Shown here in pieces: positions 31,501 through 37,898 of a stretch of DNA of 64,000 nucleotides. Position 1 is the first letter of the stretch, and each line of letters opens with the position of its first letter. The notes beneath the pieces were generated by a model. It saw only the letters and a program-made list of their open reading frames with translations. It had not been told where the DNA came from and did no database searches. The translations under genes and the position numbers were made by a program. Source of the stretch: an uncultured Bacillota bacterium (GTDB taxonomy: Bacteria > Bacillota > Clostridia > Christensenellales > UBA1242); assembly GCA_900544595.1 (NCBI GenBank), contig UQVQ01000005.1:39566-103565 (forward strand), given 5' to 3'.

Positions 31501-34500
31501 TAGCGCCAGACGGGTTAACTCTCGACGGAGGATTAAGCTCCTATCGTGGCTATGACTACGATGCTTCGGTCATTAACAAAATGTTCCTTGGCGCAGACTG
31601 GGATGCAAGCCTTTGGGAACTTAAAGACGGAAGAATTTTCCCATCGTTCAGTTATGGTGTTTCAACAAAAACAATTTACATTGAAAAACCAAAAGACATT
31701 CTTAAATTAAAGAAATATTATAAGGGCGATAACATCGTTATCTTTGGCGACGACCCAACAACCTCGTTCAATCCATATGAATATAACCCAGCCGACAAAA
31801 ACACTTGGGGAACTTTCACGGCAAGCGAACTTGCTGGACTTTCAATTGACAAACAAAAAAGAAAACTCATTTTCGACATTAGTGTTATTAAATCGCAAGT
31901 TTCTCTTGGCGACGGCGGAACATATTTCCAACGTTTCCTTGGCGTTATGTATGGCGAGCTTGCTTCGCTTGAAAAAGATAGATGGTATTACGAAATAACA
32001 AACATTGAGCGCCCTCTTTTCAACGTTGTTAAAGGCGGGCTAATTTCTGGTCTTAGCTTCAATCTTGAAAAAGGTTCTGACAAAGGCACAATCCAATCTG
32101 CTGTTCTTGCAAACACAATTTCTGGAAGAGCAGACTTAAACAACCTTCAATTTAGCAATATTAAGCTTAATGCAGCAACAAAAGAGGGAAAATCTGCATC
32201 AGCTGGAATTATTGCTTCAACAATGGAAGATGTTATGTCAATTTCTAATATCACAATCGAAAATTGTGAAATTGAAATAGGAAACATCAGCGACACACTC
32301 TATATTGGCGCAATTGCAGGCAAAAACAACACAACCTCAATTTCATACGTTAAAATTAACAATGTTAAAGTAAATGACTTAACTATAACGGCAAATGATA
32401 AAATATCTGGCGAACTTAATGTTGGCGGAATGTTTGGCGAAACAAGCGGAATATATGACTTCAAAAATTCGCAAGTTATCGGCAGCGGCTTGAATGTTGG
32501 ATTAACTGGAACTAAAAAAGATAGCAAAGGAAATTTCATATTCAAATCAGGCCAAGAAATTTATGTTGGTGGATTTGTTGGAAATGCGCAAGGAAATTCA
32601 ACAGTCCACAAAATTGACAACAACACGAATTTAACAGATGTAACAATAACAATTGGCGAGGCGGCAACAACATATGCAGGTCTTTTGTTCGGCCATGTTG
32701 GAACATTGATAACCAATGATGACGATAATCCAAGTTTCCAAGGGACAATTCAAAACGCTGGCGACAATGAAACGAAAGAACCAACAACTCTTGTTATTGG
32801 CGGCGCAGCAGGAAGCGCTGGAAATGCAAAAATCTTTGGAATGGTTGCAAACTTAACAGTTAGCGACCTTGCAACAAAAACATTTACTGGTGAAACTTCA
32901 ACAATAATTTCTTCTGTTGGCTCTGTTTTCGGATATGTTGGCGAAGCAACAATTGGCGAAGGCAATAACAATAACGGAATTAGATACTATAAGAATATAA
33001 CAATAGCAGGTTCCGATTCAACAGAAGATTCCAGTTCGTCAGCTGAAAACAATAATGCAATTGCAATTGGCGGGCTTATTGGAAGGGCAACAGGCAAATT
33101 AACTCTTTCAAACAGCGGTTACTATGGCGATTTAACAATAAGATATACCGCAACAACAAGATACATTGGTGGGCTTGTTGGAAGAGCCGAAGGTCAGTTA
33201 GAACTTGATGAAGTTGCATTTGGTGAAAGCAAAGACGGATCAACAACAGGTTCAATCAAAATTGAACGCGTTGATGGAAAAGACAATGGAGACAACAAAC
33301 CATGTGATTCAAGCACAACATATGTTGGCGGGCTTGTTGGCTTTGCAAAAGGAAAAGCAACAATCAAAAATGCTTCAGTTATGGGCGACATTTCGTTCCC
33401 AGCAACTCTTGAGGATAAAACTCCAATTGCAATTGGCGGAAACTCAACAGTTAATGTCGGGCTTATTGCCGGAGTTCTTAGCAATAAAGGCGAAAACGCA
33501 ATTGAAAATGCTCGAGTTGGCGGAGATATTCTCTTTGGCAATGGAACAATTCAAGGAAAAATCAACGCTGGCGCTCTTGTTGGAACTTTCAATGGCGGAA
33601 CAATTTCGGGAAGTTACGCTTGGGGAAATGTTGAACTCAAAAACGCAAAATTGCTTAATGGTGGCAAATTTGAAATTGACGTCCTAACCGTTGGCGGGCT
33701 TGTTGGAAATGTTGGCGGCGCAACAACCCTTTCAGATAACTACAGTTTAACATCAATGTATATAACAAGACTTGCTTCTCTTGATAAGACAAACATTAAC
33801 GCACTTGTTGGAACGAAATCAAGTTCGGTTGAAGCAACAAAAGACAAAGACGGCAAAGAAACAAACTTCTATTGCCACCAAATCAACCTTGCAACCGACA
33901 CAATTGGTCAAAACTTATATTACAAAAACGGAAAAGTTGCGGGGTTGTTTGACCCAATTCTTACGAAATTAAGTGATTTAGTCCAAAATCCAAGCAAGGG
34001 CTCAAAACTTAACCCTATTGATTATTATGGAGGAGCAACAGAAGAGGGTAAATATTATTATTTATCTTCAAGTTCAATAAACGAAAGCAAAGAGCTTAAA
34101 GGACATCTTGTTGGCGACGGAAAAACCTTAAGCTCCAAAAATTTAACACCATTTAATTTAATTACGGGGGCAGTTTCCGGAATCCGCTTTGTTGTAACGT
34201 CAACAACTGAAGCGAAAAATGCGGGAAGAGTTAGAGGAAATGAGTTTGAGGAAAAAGACTTGCCAAGCGGAGTTGCATACGAAAACAAAGGCATAATTTT
34301 TGCTGTAAACGTTTACGCAAAAGGTTTTAAAGGTTTGGATTCAAGTTTTGGAAATGTTTTATATTCCTTTAACGCAGGAATTGCTCAATATAATTCTGGA
34401 TTAATTTCCGACTGCGGAGTTGTTTTCAATGTTAAATCACTTTATGCAGGATTGGTTTCAATTTGTGGGACGCAAGGAAAGCCAACAAACGGAAATGAAG

Positions 34501-37500
34501 GCACGCCAGGAGTAATTAAAAATTCCTATGCAACAGGCGCAGTTCATGAAAAGGCTGAATATGCATTAGCCGATTGCAGGAGTTTAACTAAAGGCGTAAT
34601 TCAAAATTGTTATTCTGCAATTGATTCGAAAAATTGCATATATCAAGATTTTGTTGCAGAAAATTGTTTCTATGATAACAATGCAGCAAAAAATGCATAC
34701 AATGTTTCAATTTCCGGCTTAACAGCAAAATCAACCGACTATCTTTCAACAGTAACCACTGGTTTAACAGGTATATTAAGAAATAATGATTTAACTGGAA
34801 ATGGCATTTGGAAACAAGACTTCCGCGTTAATTTCGGTTATCCATATCTTGGGGAAAATGCTTACTCTGGGTTTGATTACTTACGTTATAATACTGGAGG
34901 AAGTTCGGGTTATTCATCTATTATTTCGATAAGTGAAATTGACAATCCTCAAAAATATCAACCTAAACTTGAGTATATAAGAAGTTATGGATTAAATAAA
35001 AACTGGAAATTATATAGCATTTATTTAGGTGATAGACTTGGATATTATGAAAAATATATATGGATAAATGATGGTGATTATAAGTTCGTTGATTTGTCAT
35101 CAACTCCTCCATCTTTTAGTGAGACAGGAAACGTTACTTTAAGCTCTTCAATTATAGATTATTTTGGAAGAAGTATTATCTTAGTTTTTAAGATAGATAC
35201 AAAAAAAGTATCAATAGAACTAAGTGACATAAAAAATCAGTATATTCAAATTCCAAATGCGGGGAAACTTGCTCAATTGCAAGGTAAAAAAGAAGAAGAA
35301 GACAGCAACGCACATAATCATAATGAAAGTTTATGGGGCAAAAAATATATTCTTCTTTCAAATATTGATTTAAGCGCTTTTTTCGATAATATCAAGGAAG
35401 AAAAAAACAAAAAATGGGACTCAATTGGAAGACAGGAAGGCTACGGCTACACTGGCACTTTTGACGGAAATAATTATAAAATCTATAACATTCCAGAATT
35501 TAACAATACAACCAGTCGAGTTGGGTTCTTTGGCTATCTTAGCGGTGGAACAATAAAAAATTGCGGCTTTATATATAAAGACGGAACAGAGTTAAAATCA
35601 ACTCAGGATGTTGGCGGTGTTGTTGGAAGAATTGAAAAAGGGACGATTGAAAATGTTTCTTCATCAGGCGCCACAATTTCAAACAATAACAACGAAGATA
35701 ACTCATATGGCGGGCTTGTTGGCTCAATAGCAAATGGAACAATTTCAAACAGCTCAAACTATAACACTGTTTCTGCAAAAAATAATGCCGGCGGAATTGT
35801 TGGATATGCAAATGGCACCAACTCAATCACTGGATGCAATAACTTTGGCGTTATTAAAGATGCACCGCGTTCTGCTGGAATTGTTGGTCAACTTGTAAGC
35901 TCAAAGGAAATCTCAAATTGCCGCAATTATGGAAAAGTTAGCGGAACAAGCGCAGGCGGAATTGTTGGAGAACAACAAGGCTCAACAATTTCTAACTCTC
36001 AAAACTATGGTTCAATAACTGGAACAACAAATGCCGGAGGAATTGTTGGGCTCTTTACAAGAAGCGACCAAGAAGAATTCAAAGAACAATGGTCGGATTC
36101 AGGCGAGGGTTATGATTTATTAAAGTTCACAAGTAATCTCATGGACGAGGGTATAAAAGTCTTTGAGCTAATTTTAGAAATTGATGAAAAAGCCACTTTG
36201 AAATCAACGGGAGCAATTTATGAATCCAAGACGTTGGAGTTTAAAAAGACTTCAATGGGAGGGAATTATGTATCAAATGATTTTAATTTAAAAGGAAAAG
36301 ACGGCAATAATTATAGATTTAGCCTTGTGTGGAAAGCTTATAGTCAGGCAAATGCTTTAGGATTGAGTTGGACGGGCTGTTGGAGTTACACATTAAAAGT
36401 TTATAAATTTAATAATTCATATACTGATGTTTCAAATTCTTATAACTCAGGAACAATAGAATCAAATTGCTATGCTGGCGGTATTGTTGGAAGGTTAACA
36501 ACAAACGGTAAAATCGAGAAATCCAGAAATGACGGAAATGTTTCTGCAAATAATTCAACACAATGTTTTGCAGGAGGTATCGTTGGTGGCACATATCCTG
36601 GAGGAAATAACAACGTTGGGAAAATAGAAAATTGCGCTAACACAGGGGAAATCAGTGCAAGCGGAAACAACTCTTGGGTTGGCAAAATTGGCAATGACGT
36701 TGCAACTATAACTAGCTGCTATGGCGGAGGAGAGACCATTGGAACTACAAATAATGATTATAATAGAAATGGAAATGAAGGTGTAACTGATAAAATTCTT
36801 GATAGTATAGCTAAAAGCAGTCCAGATTATTGGTCATCTGTAAGGGGGTTAAAAGAACCTAAGATGGAAGATGGTAAATACTTAATTTACACTGCAGAGG
36901 ATTTTGCTTGGATAGCGCAGGCTCATCAACATGCTGTCAATTTCACAGGCTTAGGTGTCCTTAATGTTTTGGGGATGTTTGGAGAGGGAAGCAAAACAGA
37001 ACTTAGCATGGATATTGATATTCCTCTTGTTCGTTCAACATATTTAAAAATAATGGAAAACATTGATTTTAGAGAACATGCTTGGTCATCCATTTTAACT
37101 CCAACTGCAAACAAAAATTATATTCAAGTTTACGCTGCCTTTATTGATAACTATTATTGTTATCAATATACTGAAAATGTTGAATTTAATTTAGGGGCTG
37201 AAGGACAATCTTTTATAATTGATAATTCAGGAGATGTTACTTTTAAGAACAATGGTTCCTTAGCTACAAAATATCATTTAAAATTTAATAATGGTGGCGC
37301 AATTATTAGCACGGAAGACGAGTATTTATACTATGTTATTGATAGAGAAAATAAATTATTTTATCTACTAAAAGAGGATAACTTGGTAACAACTAAACGA
37401 TATACAATAGATGGAAACGGCTACAAATTGTTTAATGGGGCAAATAAGTCTCTATTTCAAGATTCAATTCAAGTTCTATCGAAATATAGTAAGACGGAAT

Positions 37501-37871
37501 TTTTAATTGAGTCCGAATTTCAAACTTCGGGAATGGAAAAGAATATGTTTTATTGTGATGTTGAATTCTCCACAAGATTTAAACAACCAACCTATAAAAA
37601 AGATGACAACAATTTCTATTACTGGGGAACTGCCACAGATGGAAGAACAGTTGCAGTGGTGGTCAAAAATGGAGAAACCCTTGCATTTATTGGAAGGGAA
37701 CTAGCTATAACACAAGATGATCTTAAAAAATATCTGAACGGGGAAAAATATTTATCGAGTAAATATACTGCATATGTTTTTATTAGTAATCTCTTCGGTG
37801 AAATTTCTTCTGTTAATGCTAATGGTTTCTCAAAATTAAGAATTGTTGTCAATACGTCTTTAGGGAGATAA
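19587..37871 (+). CDS. Giant lipoprotein (6,094 aa) with Ig-like, beta-helix and GLUG repeats
   Basis: The signal peptide MRKFLGIVCSLVLILVAG ends in TFAAC, with Cys24 the likely lipidated residue (Phe at -3 is unusual). Residues about 30-130 form a Big_2-like Ig fold. After more beta-rich domains, GLUG-type motifs (GG-I/V/L-VG followed by G-x-I-x-N-C) start near residue 1,280. A mainly helical insert lies at about 1,800-2,050, then an Ig-like block (about 2,470-2,750) and several beta-helix modules, each opened by a phrase such as NPIIIRSADEF and containing FDGN. The densest GLUG array is at 35,605-36,060. There is no sorting signal or C-terminal membrane helix, so the lipid is the only visible anchor. 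A huge surface adhesin or scaffold is the likely role; the ligand is unknown. Codon usage changes near 34,850-35,330, 36,060-36,440 and 36,770-37,870. Confidence 0.92.
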   Translation: MRKFLGIVCSLVLILVAGVTFAACGKQDAKVSISASELEVELVIGTEKQSKDVEFLVENFGNGSGQVNFSVEENEKNIVSLESSYLNNGKTKLTVTGLKRGTARIVATSLQGSTKVVLTVKVVQPITGLKLKNEYVNKLYAITGESLNLAQEEIWNFMPSETNQRDLVFSIIGNSQGCEIQDGKLVVANNCALSSVTIRATSAFNSEISAEFEVKILNPIEVVMQIDGKRVVEKVENSSQILNFIEIFPRELDGSIYPNSKEVVLAVKAGSEAETLNIDKVFFSTEEKFSVQQTAYSYDAASKIHIYKFLIQANSNDAGKIDAVSFKVSYEGFKAGQDDYSVSSVKLNLSSYNKPISVEVNGESGTTEIDVFENSINFSNGKLIEISLLPGNIKPSENTITIWAEDFSNLPISLYKLNATRTGYVCVFGFDQKGNAVGAVQNGIRYATISSGTKLYAFINSNYNSLVGTNKAAKMYAQATDFCKFTVDSTSRALTTMNFVINPNAKSISLAEMNDENILTRVESTTIFVEIGKKVTKYIAIDPNTFTIGSNSVIKIANSKIATIGQLVEFASDENYTYGKFEIEATRVGSSTLTVVLSDGKTKEFKIVVVSPLEKLDMNLEDITFGGTVIESDIVPYKNITDTEVVVGENNAFVALNKLSIANSGGSGIQLIKTPTPSTAQYYLSYKFADFTMPEGETLQTLTLSKVKDSLGEENFENVWNDSSDIINTSRLSNLSIIEAKNSGAEGNVLVKVAVYAMNSNGEYGDEPVGYFYYLINFFVPVKGLSLNNGTLELYTYNTIGDKFVDKNGINKSIGSFSVTVNPVNQGLTPTYLNSLEVYVNGRTRLTNDLFEQNENVILLSKGGTIVSSLENTALKIVRTKVNNTFTFQIQAFSGEGTYIFALVLSEINEAKRFTAISRVVVSEAVEISDIDVVNASEKDPIQFNNIIKTSESGEQDEMEAVNNPFELELIYNIYGPSGKEITNSSLEFELSWKTLAAGESFVDENGNRVNFASISNGKIKILRAAYDYSDFYNLSEEEREGKDKEEYKKFVVFGGEGSLRIYPTSNYFLSTSGWNGESPIVEIPIFVSDGTNIAFYITKADDLNLLGQYPNSSFELRTNIAGEPQNYIPVEKFSGKLFGANGSSYYILTAKPLFKQLTSEAVVENFYYANVTSGFSSEDCLSIKEMLELRSTVDGTTYYGGLANINEGTIRNISGALSIATEDDPLVIGLAAATTTIANKATDLLDMSLSVLTVNKNNAINQKGLFDSASQFIAGELVKYTGGLVGLNKGVIEGKDGLYYTGSVMGANAGGIAGVNDGIIRNYEFYGCVYGAETAGGIVALNSGNITNCNVLTLSLFNIAVYTLNKKAYDYSKTTIDFAVGGIAAISNGGTIFRSKVEASSNSDFNLGGFGGIIDVEKVDKEIYRTINGKAIGKGNVTATYYLDQNTFKFNDIEYAIDDLSNPTKLTYTLNNENKEIAIVENRFTIGNASFQISGTDIYASADFATKTIYGGGLVGILGKDASLKECIFNGSISVNNIVSGGFVGKLPANKGNANSRVQDCYAIARYEETSENNSTINGQFIGIGELSEIKNSYVVSNGTFGYAGQGTGTLVSSYLKRQNVDYTPLLNINDVFNKNSSFGSGSSSYDTIDLKYGLTLGSFVNMSWYNLYQTGYLSYATAINGTDVTLTVTVKMGVGEEGTAEFEKNFTFNLKTNTSQGNITSETFTFRGINYNIVIEDDSSYCNLIVRANNTEIMNIQEGTTSSGKVQVSKTEAKIVENLVFRSNEIIDKLKDATNTAYFRFVFEETLEQEGQVYTITPSVSVLDILYAKYYYIWVYNNFDALYANKDFISAIGGEGGITFEKFVGNIFGISETLTVSELKERIKTIVEGTILPQFVSGFETLKEDVANYRTKFGTAKTAFVKFIRDYYPEKLTDVENEFSLAETLLEQGSAMLNIESATLENVSTIKSCLDLILSSISKTVNAFFENVPENGEHELDFDVLLLFYDIYYAQMLNGSIGNFAYTLKVVEATFKELNMPSTLEEFQSAGWDIANEDEDSNSTWTFKDGELPLLRNKKLTQRISSYGLAFKENNKLFRSKIDGAGNMNLLLFNYSVLGELTAEQEAKLHDLNSLNISDVFSFKNINGEEVEGEVGQFIISSNNKSVIQIIGGKIQIVGTGEATLTISPLYKSFDISGESLEKKITVYVVNPIGNVQIFQGVSEKTNPINNETIFIYKNELNYITISEKTTISLANTVFNFIRNAMAYDIGRDEVFEILGLTAGADEGRFAEGTLTIKPGDGAIITDPYEFIVKTLLQTQNQNFKNVSDLTTFIKSVNEILEQYSENFFANVSIKADRILISIKEAEMDPSSVVSVDSELQTSNEEDELLIVLRDENGNVIWVSKDIKIGDVEYKVQNNSNIFEIISNSSAYQDGKIVNKTLISIREDVRNTIVKTSTYTVTFSDSGLEKTSTLVLKLKPQEILNVTYVHNNRTEDSTENGIKIQDEPSSVLMPGDSGLLTIGLYPTYANFSRIVLTSDLVDGQNYILLEQMYKSGQYYLPVSSTTGYLSVRDGNVLTITKPSDPALVENGNIYVRTKMLETVNEGLYFPINITIYALDENGNEYVAKSETITLLSETIDGAQITINGGKDATLARGNTYPIRISVNQSQTLSRFYLSNLEGDSQNVNDFVALYFNTAEYEIENNRKVYSGTITIGLDAELKGDGVFNVQTVVSKMINGKLESTTDSVEIRVVDFLVEGIKIKGNADDDNVFNTPAAIEKDLNFEFIFSKTPEKTSSEQESSFERIENGKKEFVNSVSFKQFFKNEFEGKEKNYQYVINTDRDFKVNSGHPTHVSTTNCSIAYDLYFTSDMTPYINSITGETQENQYFSIKYNGDKNSTNIDATTLKITGKSVGGVNMTIKIGYRVPGLDYDQYITYNFVVNVQVYSDEDKPTPIENAEQFVEYLTSGGNQYASTNFILMNDIVLENFTPFETTNFASLDGNNKVITIKNFNIPTGNSVNLGLFVAVANNSTVKNLVVNYGQLADIIVPTSVTNFNFGGLAITNSGTIYNCEVVSLDLESEENSPSANAGIRIYFGSEGKQKADNVSSQIAGFVVNNNSSITNSRVGAKTIFRENGVAVVEGFKHISYVDDKVVTEVFNYGAFNIIGQGNMSGFVITNNGVIAASYFANGKIVNQTTSGSLSETAGFVVVNNMEGTIFGSFVEGIKLDSDTSVNITGGGIVAQGISAGFAYENYGSISDCYTNIRLAGESTGRIVSGFVYNNHTSGKVARCYSASTIVGQLTTQMPFSGKNARDEIMQNAEEGLVNCYYLVKKQDTESVLEEKYNTGAIALQISTLRSDTFYGLTLTTKKNGNDGVWAWDGLLPQLVSANQKAISVRRVIKNYSSLVSGGSSIENINIYPYIPGYEYGSQANPIIIRSADEFNRVFGQETGLVKNAYYAISQMYNKEIGIVFGSYRLVASIDFDSLTYVENVKISSSIMDLARNGSVNFGTFDGNALTIANVEVSLDNQSSVGLFSRITGGGVFKNATLTVKSVTTGQNGIYAGAVAGYVSNSSLANITVEPVTATGEGRSKISGQNIVGGVVGAVVGNSTVSNLVSSISVISGNAQAKRDLNNYILNVLRSSATVVNGVLTDRNREYSFAGGVIGLLDIYEDLNDQSVVSSLPNAKQLTFIGNEVSVQGSIVGGVVGYNGASTYLVDSAFVLKGSEDSLNQRLITYENTIGGVVGVNKGDLFELRIEHDNSIQKKIEDNLQGYYNNESEIFRGNTKLFNSIGTGTNIYAGGLVGQMLGGNITVSYSRVDVALNKAIAGGVIGFTNTRLDLIEIYAFGDVDGEIAGGIIGRANAAVSFERCVAINFISKTNSHLIGAINAANSGTTPQQGTDGAWTIENDGVTYNVQLDSTGKIVAIEMNGFGTLIGDQKNSYIISEEVYANDFITYKQLQVKFNKGEKEEKSLAPDGLTLDGGLSSYRGYDYDASVINKMFLGADWDASLWELKDGRIFPSFSYGVSTKTIYIEKPKDILKLKKYYKGDNIVIFGDDPTTSFNPYEYNPADKNTWGTFTASELAGLSIDKQKRKLIFDISVIKSQVSLGDGGTYFQRFLGVMYGELASLEKDRWYYEITNIERPLFNVVKGGLISGLSFNLEKGSDKGTIQSAVLANTISGRADLNNLQFSNIKLNAATKEGKSASAGIIASTMEDVMSISNITIENCEIEIGNISDTLYIGAIAGKNNTTSISYVKINNVKVNDLTITANDKISGELNVGGMFGETSGIYDFKNSQVIGSGLNVGLTGTKKDSKGNFIFKSGQEIYVGGFVGNAQGNSTVHKIDNNTNLTDVTITIGEAATTYAGLLFGHVGTLITNDDDNPSFQGTIQNAGDNETKEPTTLVIGGAAGSAGNAKIFGMVANLTVSDLATKTFTGETSTIISSVGSVFGYVGEATIGEGNNNNGIRYYKNITIAGSDSTEDSSSSAENNNAIAIGGLIGRATGKLTLSNSGYYGDLTIRYTATTRYIGGLVGRAEGQLELDEVAFGESKDGSTTGSIKIERVDGKDNGDNKPCDSSTTYVGGLVGFAKGKATIKNASVMGDISFPATLEDKTPIAIGGNSTVNVGLIAGVLSNKGENAIENARVGGDILFGNGTIQGKINAGALVGTFNGGTISGSYAWGNVELKNAKLLNGGKFEIDVLTVGGLVGNVGGATTLSDNYSLTSMYITRLASLDKTNINALVGTKSSSVEATKDKDGKETNFYCHQINLATDTIGQNLYYKNGKVAGLFDPILTKLSDLVQNPSKGSKLNPIDYYGGATEEGKYYYLSSSSINESKELKGHLVGDGKTLSSKNLTPFNLITGAVSGIRFVVTSTTEAKNAGRVRGNEFEEKDLPSGVAYENKGIIFAVNVYAKGFKGLDSSFGNVLYSFNAGIAQYNSGLISDCGVVFNVKSLYAGLVSICGTQGKPTNGNEGTPGVIKNSYATGAVHEKAEYALADCRSLTKGVIQNCYSAIDSKNCIYQDFVAENCFYDNNAAKNAYNVSISGLTAKSTDYLSTVTTGLTGILRNNDLTGNGIWKQDFRVNFGYPYLGENAYSGFDYLRYNTGGSSGYSSIISISEIDNPQKYQPKLEYIRSYGLNKNWKLYSIYLGDRLGYYEKYIWINDGDYKFVDLSSTPPSFSETGNVTLSSSIIDYFGRSIILVFKIDTKKVSIELSDIKNQYIQIPNAGKLAQLQGKKEEEDSNAHNHNESLWGKKYILLSNIDLSAFFDNIKEEKNKKWDSIGRQEGYGYTGTFDGNNYKIYNIPEFNNTTSRVGFFGYLSGGTIKNCGFIYKDGTELKSTQDVGGVVGRIEKGTIENVSSSGATISNNNNEDNSYGGLVGSIANGTISNSSNYNTVSAKNNAGGIVGYANGTNSITGCNNFGVIKDAPRSAGIVGQLVSSKEISNCRNYGKVSGTSAGGIVGEQQGSTISNSQNYGSITGTTNAGGIVGLFTRSDQEEFKEQWSDSGEGYDLLKFTSNLMDEGIKVFELILEIDEKATLKSTGAIYESKTLEFKKTSMGGNYVSNDFNLKGKDGNNYRFSLVWKAYSQANALGLSWTGCWSYTLKVYKFNNSYTDVSNSYNSGTIESNCYAGGIVGRLTTNGKIEKSRNDGNVSANNSTQCFAGGIVGGTYPGGNNNVGKIENCANTGEISASGNNSWVGKIGNDVATITSCYGGGETIGTTNNDYNRNGNEGVTDKILDSIAKSSPDYWSSVRGLKEPKMEDGKYLIYTAEDFAWIAQAHQHAVNFTGLGVLNVLGMFGEGSKTELSMDIDIPLVRSTYLKIMENIDFREHAWSSILTPTANKNYIQVYAAFIDNYYCYQYTENVEFNLGAEGQSFIIDNSGDVTFKNNGSLATKYHLKFNNGGAIISTEDEYLYYVIDRENKLFYLLKEDNLVTTKRYTIDGNGYKLFNGANKSLFQDSIQVLSKYSKTEFLIESEFQTSGMEKNMFYCDVEFSTRFKQPTYKKDDNNFYYWGTATDGRTVAVVVKNGETLAFIGRELAITQDDLKKYLNGEKYLSSKYTAYVFISNLFGEISSVNANGFSKLRIVVNTSLGR
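35605..36060 (+). repeat. Tight GLUG repeat array inside the first giant gene
   Basis: Six consecutive repeats of roughly 22-28 residues show the core GGVVG, GGLVG, GGIVG, AGIVG, GGIVG, GGIVG. Each is followed by a polar turn and a strand of the form TISNSSNY or EISNCRNYG. GLUG motifs are known from secreted peptidases and adhesins and are thought to form stacked beta structures. The array resumes at about 36,470 after a foreign-looking insert. Confidence 0.8.
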
Positions 37872-37898
37872 AGGACAAAAAATTAAAAGGATAAAAGA

